Assembly (NCBI RefSeq): GCF_014207965.1
Contig: NZ_JACHLM010000001.1
Location: 248,001 to 312,000 of the forward strand
Length of the DNA stretch: 64,000 nt
Reading direction: 5' to 3'
DNA from: Brevundimonas bullata
Lineage (GTDB): Bacteria > Pseudomonadota > Alphaproteobacteria > Caulobacterales > Caulobacteraceae
Below are positions 25,965-34,323 of the stretch, one piece after another. Under the pieces are notes generated by a model. It was not told the origin of the DNA, did no database searches, and saw only the letters and a program-made list of their open reading frames with translations. The position numbers and the translations under genes were made by a program. Every line of letters begins with the position of its first letter. The stretch's first letter is position 1.

Positions 25965-27044
25965 ATGAAGGGTTCGACCGAGGTCTGGCTGATCAGACTA
26001 TCTGCGATCCTGTGGTTCCTGCTCCTGGTCGGGATGCTGCTGAGCCTGCCGATCCTGTTCGATGTGGGCGGGTGGGCGGTGCTGGGCCTGGCGGTTCTTG
26101 CAGGGGTTTTGGCCCTTCCTGTCGCCTGGAGTCTGCGACGACTGTTTTCTCGACAGCGGAGCCAGCCGTGGCGGGCCTCTCTGTTGAAGACGGCGCTGGC
26201 GACCTTCGCCCTGCTGTCGATCCTGGCGGCGGCGCCGATCTATTTTCTGGCCTTCAATGCAGCGCTGCGCCCCGTGACCGTGCCCTTGGCCACCCTGTCG
26301 AACGGCAAGAAGACCGTGGTCTTCCAGGGCATGATGCACATCGGCACGGAGAGCTTCTACAAGGGCGTGGTCTATGATCTGGAACGGGCCCTGACCGAGG
26401 GCTATGTCCTGTTCTATGAAGGCGTACAGCCGGATCCGAGCGCTGACGCCTGGTTCAGTCAGACCCTGGCGGGCGGCGGCGATCTGTCCGCCAACTACAC
26501 CGCCCTGGGCAAGGCCTGCGGCCTCGACTTCCAACTGAACTATTTCACCCTGCTGGACGTGGACAAGGCGGCGCACCCCGAACGGCATGTGACGGCCGAC
26601 GTCACGACCGCCGACATGAAGCGCGAGTACGAACGTCTTGTCCGCACGGACCCCGCGTTCGCCGCCTACGCCCGCTCGGCGGAGGTGAAGAAGGACGAGG
26701 CGACGGGCTCCAATATAGCCAAGGCCCTGGCATGGCTGGACCGCGCCACGCCGGGCCAGCAGGTTCTCATTGGAACGGCGTGCCGTGGCGTCCTCAACAT
26801 CGTCACCGTCAACGACGACGAAAGCGATCCGATCAACAAGGTCGTGCTCGACTATCGCAATCGCGAACTGGCGGCGCGGATCGCTCAGAGCCCCGCGAAC
26901 AAGATCTATGTTACCTATGGCGCCGGCCACCTGCCCGGATTGTTGCGCGACCTGAAGGCCCTTGATCCTGCCTGGGAGATCAAGTCCCTCAAATGGGAGC
27001 GGACCATCGATTCCCCTGAGACCCTGAGCGGACGGCTGAAATGA
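25965..27044 (+). CDS. Membrane-anchored TraB/TIKI-like protein
   Basis: A 359-residue protein. Three membrane helices at about residues 9-32, 36-58 and 76-97. The remaining domain has the TraB-fold landmarks: KTVVFQGMMHIGTESFYKG with His125, VLFYEGVQPDP with Glu152 and, near residue 320, IYVTYGAGHLPGLLRDLKAL with a second His. These match the conserved metal-binding positions of TraB/TIKI proteins, so a membrane-tethered metalloprotease is a reasonable hypothesis. GGAGAG lies upstream of the ATG. The gene overlaps a CPBP-family protease gene by 4 bp (ATGA), implying joint expression and possibly a joint function. Confidence 0.7.
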   Translation: MKGSTEVWLIRLSAILWFLLLVGMLLSLPILFDVGGWAVLGLAVLAGVLALPVAWSLRRLFSRQRSQPWRASLLKTALATFALLSILAAAPIYFLAFNAALRPVTVPLATLSNGKKTVVFQGMMHIGTESFYKGVVYDLERALTEGYVLFYEGVQPDPSADAWFSQTLAGGGDLSANYTALGKACGLDFQLNYFTLLDVDKAAHPERHVTADVTTADMKREYERLVRTDPAFAAYARSAEVKKDEATGSNIAKALAWLDRATPGQQVLIGTACRGVLNIVTVNDDESDPINKVVLDYRNRELAARIAQSPANKIYVTYGAGHLPGLLRDLKALDPAWEIKSLKWERTIDSPETLSGRLK

Positions 27045-27817
27045 ACACGGCGGCTTCTACGGGCGACCACGCCGGGCGGCGAGGGGCCGCCAAGCGCGAC
27101 TTCCCCTATTACGCGGGCGATCCGGTCGAGATCAGCGGGCGCGGCTGGCTGGTCATCATGCTCGCCCTGGGGGTCGCCTTCGCTCAGTTGGAACTGCTGC
27201 CGCTGAAGACCTTACCCCTCAACTTCATTCCGGCCCTGCTGTTCACCGGCCTGCCGCTTCTGGCGCTGATGGCGGTGACGGGTTGGCGCGCGCCCGCTGT
27301 CTTTCGGCCGATGGGATTCAAGGGGCTGTTCACCGGACTTGGTTTTGCGCTGCTGACCATCGTCAGCTCGATGATCGTCGGCCTGCTGATGACACGCGTC
27401 ATGGAACTGGCGCCGAACAACTCAGTGGCTGACCTCGCGACGGCAGGCACGGCCGAGCTTCTCCTCTTCCTGCCGCGCACCTTCATCCAACTGATCGGCG
27501 AGGAACTGATCACCATCCTGCCGCTGCTGGCCGTGCTGTGGCTCTGCGTCTCCCGGTTTGGGCTCTCGCGGCGACGAGCGCTCGTGATCGCCGTGATCGC
27601 GTCCACCCTTCTGTTCGCAGCCCTGCACCTGCCGACCTACGGCTGGAACGTGGTGCAGTGCCTCGGGACCATCGGGACGGCCCGCCTTGTTCTGACGCTG
27701 GCCTATGTCCTAACCCGCAATCTCTGGGTTTCCGTGACCGCGCACGTGGCCAATGACTGGTCGCTGTTCCTTATGTCCTTCGCCGGCGGGCATCTGCCGA
27801 TCGGCACAGACACATAA
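27041..27817 (+). CDS. CPBP-family intramembrane metalloprotease (Abi/CaaX type)
   Basis: A 258-residue membrane protein with about seven helices. The three CPBP motifs are present: Glu154-Glu155 in LIGEELITILP, His196 in LLFAALHLPTY and His235 plus Asn238 in TAHVANDWSLF. Family members include type II CAAX proteases and bacterial proteins giving self-immunity to bacteriocins. It is translationally coupled to the TraB-like gene before it, so two candidate membrane proteases are made together. The presence of an SdpR-type pair five kb upstream raises a link to secreted-peptide processing, but no toxin gene is visible. Confidence 0.88.
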   Translation: MNTAASTGDHAGRRGAAKRDFPYYAGDPVEISGRGWLVIMLALGVAFAQLELLPLKTLPLNFIPALLFTGLPLLALMAVTGWRAPAVFRPMGFKGLFTGLGFALLTIVSSMIVGLLMTRVMELAPNNSVADLATAGTAELLLFLPRTFIQLIGEELITILPLLAVLWLCVSRFGLSRRRALVIAVIASTLLFAALHLPTYGWNVVQCLGTIGTARLVLTLAYVLTRNLWVSVTAHVANDWSLFLMSFAGGHLPIGTDT

Positions 27818-28054
27818 TCCGGCGCCGCGTGGGATCAGCGCCTGTGGTCGCCCACCTAGTCCTCGCGCGCAGACCAAGTCGCGGACATCCAATGGCGCGC
27901 TTTGATCTGCGAATGCCAGCGGCGAGAGCAAGGCCAGGCTGAAAACAATGGATGAAGATTGCATCCGACTGCCGCCGCGGCGAACGCGCCAACCACCCTG
28001 GACGTCAGCGCGGGTTGCTGAAGATAACGGCGGCATGGATCCGCGCCGCCTTTT

Positions 28055-29077
28055 CTACGGGGCCACGGTCGGTTCATCGAGGGCGTCCATGACCGTCAGG
28101 GCGCGGCCGACCGATCCCGCCCCGATCGGCGCCGGGGTGATCACGACTGTGTCGCCCGGCTTCAGGCTATCGCGAACCTGAACATAGAAGGGGTGCGGCG
28201 CGCGCAGGCGGCCGAGCATGGCCGCACTGAGCTCTGCGCCCGCCTCGGCCTCTCGCCCAGGCAAGCCCGCATAGAGCCAACGCTGGGCGCCGTCTGCGCT
28301 CGCCGAGAGGGTCAGGACGTGCACTTCTCCATCATAATCGTCCAGGGCGATGGCGCTGCGGCCGATCTCTATGCCGTTGCGCAGAACCACAGCGATCTGA
28401 TCAACCTTGGAGACGATGACTGTCGTCGGCCCGTCCGCGGCCTGCTCCGGGGTCCAGCGCCACGGGACGTTGAGCGGCAGCGGCTCGACCGGTCGTCCGC
28501 CCGCCGCGAACGGCGCGACGACCCCGGCCGGAACCGCACCCACATGTCGCGCCGCGTCGCCCGCGATCACGACCGTCACGCTGAAGTCGGTCGCGCCGTA
28601 GAGCAGTCGGGCGAATTGCAGCGGCAGGTGCACGCAACCATGGCTTTCAGGAAAGCCTGGCAACCCGCCAGCATGCAGCGCCACGCCGTCCCAGGTCAGG
28701 CGCTCCATGTAGAACATCGGCGCGTTGTTATAGGTCGTCGAATGGTGCCGGGCGTCTTTCTGCAGGATCGTGAAGACGCCCGTAGGTGTTTCGTGTCCAG
28801 GCTTTCCTGACGAAATGGTGCTTACCCCGATCCGTACGCCGTTGCGATACACTGTAGCGCGCTGGTCGGACAGGTTCACATAGATCAGGACAGGCCCGGA
28901 GGGAGCGATCTCCGGCGCCCAGACCCACTCTCCCGGTTGAAGACTGCCAGCGGCCCGCGCGAGATCGACGGCCGAGCTGGCGGACCGTCCCTGCGACAAG
29001 GCGGGCTCAGCGGCGAGAGCGGCCAGAAGCATCGCCAGGACGGTTGTCCGCATTGCGCGACGACTGTACTTCGACAT
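28055..29077 (-). CDS. Exported L,D-transpeptidase (YkuD family)
   Basis: A 340-residue protein that would form 3-3 cross-links or anchor proteins to peptidoglycan in the periplasm. Signal peptide within residues 9-30 (ending PALSQ). The YkuD domain follows: RATVYRNGVRIGVSTISSGK, TPTGVFTILQK and the catalytic LPGFPESHGCVHLPLQF, with the His-x-x-x-Ser-His-Gly-Cys arrangement of the active-site cysteine. A second half (VPWRWTPEQAADGPTTVIVS ... VAVVLRNGIEIGRSAI) repeats the fold's start and looks like a degenerate duplicate without catalytic residues. The ATG at 29077 is preferred; the ATG at 29053 would leave a classic signal peptide as well. Confidence 0.87.
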   Translation of the reverse strand: MSKYSRRAMRTTVLAMLLAALAAEPALSQGRSASSAVDLARAAGSLQPGEWVWAPEIAPSGPVLIYVNLSDQRATVYRNGVRIGVSTISSGKPGHETPTGVFTILQKDARHHSTTYNNAPMFYMERLTWDGVALHAGGLPGFPESHGCVHLPLQFARLLYGATDFSVTVVIAGDAARHVGAVPAGVVAPFAAGGRPVEPLPLNVPWRWTPEQAADGPTTVIVSKVDQIAVVLRNGIEIGRSAIALDDYDGEVHVLTLSASADGAQRWLYAGLPGREAEAGAELSAAMLGRLRAPHPFYVQVRDSLKPGDTVVITPAPIGAGSVGRALTVMDALDEPTVAP

Positions 29078-29434
29078 GCTCAATCTGATCCTATGGGCTT
29101 CGCCGCGCTGATCTGTCTCAACAGAGCCAGCGGTAAAATGCATGCGCATTGCTTCACAATAGACGCAGGCCACTTTGCCACAAGCTAAAGTAGATAGTCG
29201 CCAACTGCGGCCTCCGACGATGGTTCTCATCAATTCATATGCGCAGATTGGGCCAGCCTCGAAGCGGACGCTTCGAACCGCCGCAACGGGTCAGCCATTC
29301 GCAGCCTGGCATCTCGGCGGTGGCTGAGCTCGGATGCACCTTTCTCGAGTTGGCCTTCAACCGATCAGGCTGCGCAGAGCTTAGCTTGGAATGAGCAGAT
29401 TTTAGGTGGTTACGACAGTTTGCCGCGACAGCGC
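29078..29434. other. Intergenic region before the his operon, with an 18-bp palindrome
   Basis: About 360 bases separate the divergent L,D-transpeptidase and yerC genes. It is richer in AT near 29140-29250. A perfect inverted repeat TCGAAGCG-GA-CGCTTCGA lies at 29259-29276. A 51-codon frame from ATG 29239 is open but lacks a ribosome-binding site, so I do not call it a gene. Confidence 0.5.
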
Positions 29435-29463
29435 TTGACCGTTTCATTGTTACAGCATAATGG
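29435..29463 (+). promoter_or_regulatory. Likely promoter of the yerC-his operon
   Basis: TTGACC (29435-29440), 17-base spacer, TAATGG (29458-29463). The predicted transcription start falls at about 29470, next to the ATG at 29472, which implies a nearly leaderless mRNA. Confidence 0.5.
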
Positions 29464-29471
29464 AACACGCC

Positions 29472-29756
29472 ATGAGCACCGACGCCGCCAAGACCGCCCT
29501 GCTGGACGCCCTGCTTTCGCTGCAGACGCGGGCCGAGGCCGACGCCTTTCTGTCCGATCTGTGCACCCCCGCCGAACTGCGCGCCTTCGCCGAGCGGTGG
29601 CAGGTGGCGCGGCTGCTGGACGGGGGGGACAAGACCTATCGCGAGATCGCGGTGGAGGCCTCGGCCAGCCCGACCACCGTGGTGCGCGTCGCGCGTTCCC
29701 TGAAGGACATGCCGCACCAGGGCTATCGCCTGGTGCTGGACAGACTGAAAGCCTGA
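29472..29756 (+). CDS. YerC/YecD family TrpR-like regulator
   Basis: A 94-residue protein of the TrpR superfamily: LLDALLSLQTRAEADAFLSD, CTPAELRAFAERWQVARLL and the helix-turn-helix KTYREIAVEASASPTTVVRVARSL. The gene is 9 bp upstream of hisG. The YerC group has been proposed, from what I recall of work in Firmicutes, to regulate histidine biosynthesis; its place as the first gene of the his operon here fits that role. Two ATGs are possible (29460 and 29472). The first lies inside the predicted -10 hexamer, so the second is chosen. Confidence 0.82.
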   Translation: MSTDAAKTALLDALLSLQTRAEADAFLSDLCTPAELRAFAERWQVARLLDGGDKTYREIAVEASASPTTVVRVARSLKDMPHQGYRLVLDRLKA

Positions 29757-29765
29757 GTTGAGATC

Positions 29766-30647
29766 ATGAGCACCGTGCAAGGGCGGCTTCGCATCGCCGT
29801 CCAGAAATCCGGCCGTCTGGCCGAACGCAGCCTCGACCTGGTCCGCGACGCGGGCCTGCGGGTGGTCAAGGGCAACAACGACCTGCTGTACCGGATCGAA
29901 AACTATCCGATCGACCTGCTGCGGGTGCGCGACGACGACATCCCGACCTTCGTGGCGGACGGGGTCTGCGACCTCGGCATCGTCGGCGAGAACGTGCTGG
30001 AAGAGGTCCGGAACGGCGGCCCGAACGCCGAGGTGGTCATGCCCCTGGGCTTTGGCCGCTGCACGCTGAAGATCGCCGTGCCGCCGACGTTGGACTACGC
30101 CGGTCCGTCGTCGCTGGAGGGGCTGCGCATCGCCACCTCCTATCCCAAGATCCTGCGCCGGTTTCTGGATGAGAACGGCGTCGGCGCCGACATCGTCACC
30201 ATGCGCGGCGCGGTCGAGGTGGCCCCGCGGCTGAAGCTGGCCTCGGCCATCTGTGATCTGGTCTCGACCGGCGCGACGCTGGAGGCCAACGGCCTGATGG
30301 CCAAGGAGACCGTGCTGGACAGCCAGGCGGTGCTGATCAAGGCGCCGACCGCGCCCGAGGCGGGCTTGCAACACCTGCTGGACAGCATCATCGAGCGGAT
30401 GGCCGGCGTGGTGTCCTCGCAAGGGGCCAAGTACGTCATGCTGAACGCGCCGCGCTCGGCGCTGGATCAGATCACCGCCATCCTGCCCGGCGCCGGCTCG
30501 CCGACCGTCATGCCCCTGTCGGGCCGCGACGACGCCGTGGCCGTCCACGCCGTCTGTCAGGAAGCCGTCTTCTGGGAGACGCTGGAGAAGCTGAAGGCGG
30601 CGGGGGCCTCGGCCATCCTGGTCCTGCCGATCGAGAAGATGATGTGA
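29766..30647 (+). CDS. hisG: ATP phosphoribosyltransferase
   Basis: First enzyme of histidine synthesis: joins PRPP and ATP to phosphoribosyl-ATP. At 293 residues it is the long form, with a C-terminal ACT-like regulatory domain for histidine feedback (GLQHLLDSIIERMAGVVSSQ and AASAILVLPIEKMM). Catalytic-domain motifs include RLRIAVQKSGRLAERSLDLV, ADGVCDLGIVGENVLEEV and the PRPP loop region LKLASAICDLVSTGATLEAN. No separate HisZ is needed for this form. The stop codon overlaps the hisD start (ATGA). Confidence 0.96.
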   Translation: MSTVQGRLRIAVQKSGRLAERSLDLVRDAGLRVVKGNNDLLYRIENYPIDLLRVRDDDIPTFVADGVCDLGIVGENVLEEVRNGGPNAEVVMPLGFGRCTLKIAVPPTLDYAGPSSLEGLRIATSYPKILRRFLDENGVGADIVTMRGAVEVAPRLKLASAICDLVSTGATLEANGLMAKETVLDSQAVLIKAPTAPEAGLQHLLDSIIERMAGVVSSQGAKYVMLNAPRSALDQITAILPGAGSPTVMPLSGRDDAVAVHAVCQEAVFWETLEKLKAAGASAILVLPIEKMM

Positions 30648-31954
30648 TGAAGCGGATCGACTGGAACAAGCTGGACGCAGGCGAGCGTCAGGCGGCTTTG
30701 GCCCGCCCGCAGCAACGCACCGAGGGTTTCGTCACCGGCGTGGTACGCGAGATCTTCGACGACGTGCAGGCGCGCGGCGGTCAGGCCGTGACCGACTGGG
30801 CGATCAAGCTGGATGGCGCCGCGCCGCGCCGGGTGGCCATCACCGAGAAGGCCGCCGCTGAAGCCCGCGCCGACCTTCCGCCCGCCGCCGCCCGCGCCCT
30901 GCGCGTCGCCGCCGACAATGTGCGCGTCTTCCACGCGGCGACGCGGCCCGAGGACACCGCCTTCATCGAGACCACGCCGGGCGTGAAGTCCAAGCTGGTC
31001 TGGCGGGCCATCGGTTCGGCGGGTCTCTATGTGCCCGGCGGCACGGCGCCTCTGTTTTCATCCCTGCTGATGCTGGCCATTCCGGCGGGCGTGGCCGGGG
31101 TCGGGCGGCGCGTCGCCGTGACGCCGCCGTCGAAGGACGGCTCGGTTCACCCGGCCATGATCGTCGCCGCCGCAGAAGCGGGGCTGGACGAGCTGTGGCT
31201 GCTGGGCGGCGCCCAGGCGATCGCGGCCCTGACCTTCGGCGCTGAACTGGACGAGGGCGTCATCGCCCCGGTCGACAAGCTGTTCGGCCCCGGCAACGCC
31301 TATGTGGCCGAGGCCAAGCGTTATGCGTCCAGCCTGCCGAACGGCCCGGCGCAGGACATGCCGGCGGGCCCGTCGGAACTGCTGGTCATCGCCGACCGCG
31401 ACGCCGATTTCGAGATCGTCGCCGCCGACCTGCTCAGTCAGGCCGAGCACGACGCCGACGCCCAGGTTCTTCTCGTCTCCGACAGCGGCACCGCTCTGAC
31501 CGAGATCGTCGCCGAGGTGGAGCGTCAGGTGGAGACCCTGCCCCGCGCGGCCATCGCCCGCGCCTCGCTGGAGCAGGCCCGCGCCATCCGCGTGGCCGAC
31601 ATGGCCGAGGCCTGTGCGGTCGCCAACCTCTATGGTCCCGAGCACCTGTCGATCCAGGCCGAGGAGGCCGAACGGCTGGTGGACCGGATCACCGCCGCCG
31701 GAGCCGTCTTCGTCGGCCAGTGGGCGGCCGAGACGCTGGGCGACTACGCCGCTGGCCCCAGCCACGTCCTGCCCACCGACGGCGGGGCGCGGACGCTGGG
31801 CGGCATCACGACCGCCAGCTTCATGACCACCATGTCGGTGCAGATGGTGACGCAAGCCGGCGCCGCCGCCCTGGCCCCCGTCGCCGCCCGTCTGGCGCGG
31901 CTGGAGGGGCTGGAGGCCCACGCGCGGGCGGCGGATCTGAGGACGGAAGGATGA
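30647..31954 (+). CDS. hisD: Histidinol dehydrogenase
   Basis: A 435-residue enzyme for the last two oxidation steps, histidinol to histidine with NAD and zinc. Recognisable motifs are GLYVPGGTAPLFSSLLMLAI, DELWLLGGAQAIAALTFG, KLFGPGNAYVAEAKRY, MPAGPSELLVIADRDAD (with QAEHDADAQVLL for zinc His and Asp) and the C-terminal GPSHVLPTDGGARTLGGITT. ATG 30647 overlaps the hisG stop; a GTG immediately before it is an alternative. A 150-bp palindromic element separates it from the next his gene. Confidence 0.96.
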   Translation: MKRIDWNKLDAGERQAALARPQQRTEGFVTGVVREIFDDVQARGGQAVTDWAIKLDGAAPRRVAITEKAAAEARADLPPAAARALRVAADNVRVFHAATRPEDTAFIETTPGVKSKLVWRAIGSAGLYVPGGTAPLFSSLLMLAIPAGVAGVGRRVAVTPPSKDGSVHPAMIVAAAEAGLDELWLLGGAQAIAALTFGAELDEGVIAPVDKLFGPGNAYVAEAKRYASSLPNGPAQDMPAGPSELLVIADRDADFEIVAADLLSQAEHDADAQVLLVSDSGTALTEIVAEVERQVETLPRAAIARASLEQARAIRVADMAEACAVANLYGPEHLSIQAEEAERLVDRITAAGAVFVGQWAAETLGDYAAGPSHVLPTDGGARTLGGITTASFMTTMSVQMVTQAGAAALAPVAARLARLEGLEAHARAADLRTEG

Positions 31955-31967
31955 GCAAGAATCTCTT

Positions 31968-32117
31968 CCTTCTCCCCTCCTGGGAGAAGGTGGCCTGCGG
32001 GGCAGGCCGGATGAGGGGGACGTTGGCTTCACCCTCGTCATCAACCGTCCTGCCTGCTGAACCCTCCCCCTCATCCGAGCGCCTCCGGCGCCCATCTTCT
32101 CCCACGAGGGGAGAAGG
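31968..32117. repeat. Palindromic intergenic repeat, family C, between hisD and hisB
   Basis: A 150-bp element bounded by CCTTCTCCCCTC and GAGGGGAGAAGG. The right end contains GGGGAGAAGG 3 bases before the ATG of the next gene, so it can serve as that gene's Shine-Dalgarno sequence. Confidence 0.75.
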
Positions 32118-32120
32118 GTC

Positions 32121-33554
32121 ATGAGTTTGCCCGCCCCCTATCCGCCGCTGGTGTCCGGCGGCGAAGGTCTGGACCGCTATCCGGCCGAGCCGACGGCGCT
32201 CGCCGCGCGACTGGCCGACCTCTATGGCGTCGCCGCCGATCAGGTGCTGCCGGTGCGCGGCCTGACGCACGGGCTGGAGCTGGTCTGGCGTCTGGCCGCG
32301 CGCGAGGGACAGGCGGTGCAGGCGCCGGAGGCTGAGCCCTATCGGGGTCTGGCGGCGCTCTACGCCCGCCCGGCTGAAGGCGCCGAGATCACCGCCGTCG
32401 TCATCCGCGCCCTGGGCTCGCCCGAAGCCGTGGCCGAAATGGCCAAGCGCGTCGCTCCGGCCCTGCTGGTGGTGGACGAGGGTCTGGCGGAGTTCGCCGA
32501 GACGCCATCCGCCGCGACGGTCGTGAAGGACCACGCTAACCTGATCGTGCTGCGCAGCCTGTCGCTGGCCTATGGCCTGGCCGGGGCGAGGGTCGGGGCG
32601 GCGGTGGCGCAAGGCCAGACGCTGGCGCGGCTGGCGAGCGTGCTGGAGCCCTACGCCCTGCCCGAGGTCTCGGTGCGGCTGGCGCTGCAGGCCCTGGACC
32701 CGTCGCGGATGATCGAGACCGCCGAACGCATCGACGGCGTGCGCCGCGAGCGCGCGCGCGTCGCCGAGGCCCTGTCGCGGCTGATGCCGCTGGAGGCCGG
32801 CGTCGGGCCGGTGATCATCGCCCGGCCGTCTGATCCGGCGGCCGTGGTCGAGAGCCTTCGCCGGTTCGGCCTGACCGCCGATGAGGCCGGGGATCGCGTG
32901 CGCCTGCCGGTGTCGCTGAAGCTCGAGGTCAACGACCGGCTGCTGGTCGCCCTCGGCGCCGCCGACGCCAAGGTCCGCCGCACTCGCGTCGGACAGGCCG
33001 TGCGCGATACGAAGGAGACGCGCATCGTCTGCGCCGTCGATCTGGACAGCGCCGGGCCGGTGACGATCCACACGGGCGTCGGCTTCTTCGACCACATGAT
33101 CGAACAGGTGGCGGCGCACGGCGGGTTTTCGATCCGACTGTCGTGCGAGGGCGACCTGCACACCGACCCGCACCACACCATCGAGGACAGCGCGATTGCC
33201 CTGGGGCAGGCGCTGAAACAGGCGCTGGGCGAACGGAAGGGCATTCAACGCTATGGCTTCGTCCTGCCGATGGACGAGGCCAATGCCGCGGTCTCCATCG
33301 ACCTGTCGGGGCGGCCCTATCCGGTGTTCGAGGGGACGTTTGCCACCCCCTTCATCGGCGACTACCGCACCGACCTGACGGCCCACGTCATCCGGTCCTT
33401 GGCCGAGAACCTGGGCGCGGCCATCCACGTCACGGTCACCGGCGACGACGACCACCACAAGACCGAGGCCGTGTTCAAGGCCCTGGGTCGGGCGCTGCGC
33501 CAGGCCATCCGCGTCGAGGGCGATGTCGTGCCGAGCACCAAGGGGGTGTTGTGA
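32121..33554 (+). CDS. hisB: HisB (imidazoleglycerol-phosphate dehydratase) fused to a degenerate HisC-like aminotransferase domain
   Basis: A 477-residue fusion. Residues about 286-477 are a complete HisB: RRTRVGQAVRDTKETRIVCA, GVGFFDHMIEQVAAHGGF, DPHHTIEDSAIALGQAL and GDDDHHKTEAVFKALGRAL, with the metal-binding His/Glu sets intact. Residues 1-283 follow histidinol-phosphate aminotransferase, but the key positions are lost: the PLP lysine of the SKA(F/Y)GLAG motif is Leu149 (RSLSLAYGLAGARVG), DEAY is DEGL at 119-122, RGADE is RGLTH at 46-50, and the NNPTG loop is missing. The domain therefore cannot use PLP in the usual way; active HisC must be coded elsewhere. In E. coli HisB is fused to a phosphatase, not to this domain. 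A structural or regulatory role is inferred. Confidence 0.88.
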   Translation: MSLPAPYPPLVSGGEGLDRYPAEPTALAARLADLYGVAADQVLPVRGLTHGLELVWRLAAREGQAVQAPEAEPYRGLAALYARPAEGAEITAVVIRALGSPEAVAEMAKRVAPALLVVDEGLAEFAETPSAATVVKDHANLIVLRSLSLAYGLAGARVGAAVAQGQTLARLASVLEPYALPEVSVRLALQALDPSRMIETAERIDGVRRERARVAEALSRLMPLEAGVGPVIIARPSDPAAVVESLRRFGLTADEAGDRVRLPVSLKLEVNDRLLVALGAADAKVRRTRVGQAVRDTKETRIVCAVDLDSAGPVTIHTGVGFFDHMIEQVAAHGGFSIRLSCEGDLHTDPHHTIEDSAIALGQALKQALGERKGIQRYGFVLPMDEANAAVSIDLSGRPYPVFEGTFATPFIGDYRTDLTAHVIRSLAENLGAAIHVTVTGDDDHHKTEAVFKALGRALRQAIRVEGDVVPSTKGVL

Positions 33555-33572
33555 TGAGTCACGCATTCTCAA

Positions 33573-33707
33573 TCCTCCCCTGCGGAGCGGGGGAGGGGGA
33601 CCGCGCAGCGGTGGAGGGGGCGAATCCCACACGCTGCGTCCAGATTTCGCCCCCTCCACCATGCTGCGCATGGTCCCCCTCCCCCGTCGCTGCGCGACAG
33701 GGGAGGA
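33573..33707. repeat. Palindromic intergenic repeat, family B copy 1, between hisB and hisH
   Basis: A 135-bp element bounded by TCCTCCCC and GGGGAGGA, with inner arms CCGCGCAGCGGTGGAGGGGG and CCCCCTCCACC. The right end GGGGAGGA lies 13 bases before the hisH ATG. Relatives lie at 49868, 62246 and 62692. Confidence 0.78.
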
Positions 33708-33720
33708 TCGGAACCGGCTC

Positions 33721-34323
33721 ATGACCGAAGTCACCCTGATCGGTTACGGCTCGGGCAATGTGGCCTCGGTGCGGTTCGCGCTGGAGCGGCTGGGGGCGCG
33801 GGTGCGGATCACCGCCGACCCTGCCGATCTGGAGGAGGCCGAGCGGGTCATCCTGCCTGGCGTCGGGGCGGCGGGCTACGCCATGCAGCGGCTGAATGCG
33901 CTGGGTCTGGTGGAGCCGCTAAGGCGGTTCAAGCGGCCCTTGCTGGGCGTCTGTCTGGGCCAGCAACTGCTGTTCGAGACCAGCGCCGAAGATGGCGGCG
34001 TCGACCTGCTGGGCCTGATCCCCGGCCGGGTCGAGGCCATTGCGCCCGCGCCGTCGCGGCCCTCGCCGCACATGGGCTGGAGCAGACTAAACATCCGCCG
34101 TCCCGATCCCCTTCTGGAGGGGATCAAAGACGGCGACTGGGCCTATTTCGTCCACGGTTTCGTCTGCACTGACGGCCCGGCGACCATCGCCGCCGCCGAC
34201 TACGGCATCGCGGTCCCGGCCATGGTCAACAGCGCCAACCGCTGGGGCTGTCAGTTCCACCCGGAACGGTCGGCCAAGGCCGGTGCGCGTATCTTGAAGA
34301 ACTTCCTGGAGTTGCCCGCGTGA
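33721..34323 (+). CDS. hisH: Imidazole glycerol phosphate synthase, glutamine amidotransferase subunit
   Basis: A 200-residue class I glutaminase that releases ammonia for HisF. Motifs: LIGYGSGNVASVRFALE, VILPGVGAAGYAMQRL, nucleophile Cys in LLGVCLGQQLLFE and the His-Glu pair in GCQFHPERSAKAG. The ATG at 33721 is chosen over an earlier in-frame start at 33523 that runs through the palindromic repeat. Overlaps hisA by 4 bp (GTGA). Confidence 0.95.
   Translation: MTEVTLIGYGSGNVASVRFALERLGARVRITADPADLEEAERVILPGVGAAGYAMQRLNALGLVEPLRRFKRPLLGVCLGQQLLFETSAEDGGVDLLGLIPGRVEAIAPAPSRPSPHMGWSRLNIRRPDPLLEGIKDGDWAYFVHGFVCTDGPATIAAADYGIAVPAMVNSANRWGCQFHPERSAKAGARILKNFLELPA

Noticed and set aside
29239..29394. 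51-codon ORF in the region before yerC
   Set aside because: No ribosome-binding site, no recognised similarity and it crosses the 18-bp palindrome; evidence is too weak for a gene.
18132..29400. Complete Tn7/Tn5053-like transposon
   Set aside because: Only a tniB fragment is present. No tniA, tniQ, resolvase or terminal repeats were found, so only a remnant is claimed.
33523..33720. Longer hisH start upstream
   Set aside because: The extra 66 codons are translated from the family B palindromic element; HisH begins at MTEVTLIGYGSGN.
31821..33734. Long open frame (637 codons) antisense to the hisD/hisB genes
   Set aside because: Composition is typical of an antisense shadow and it runs through two palindromic repeats; the sense strand carries clear enzymes.
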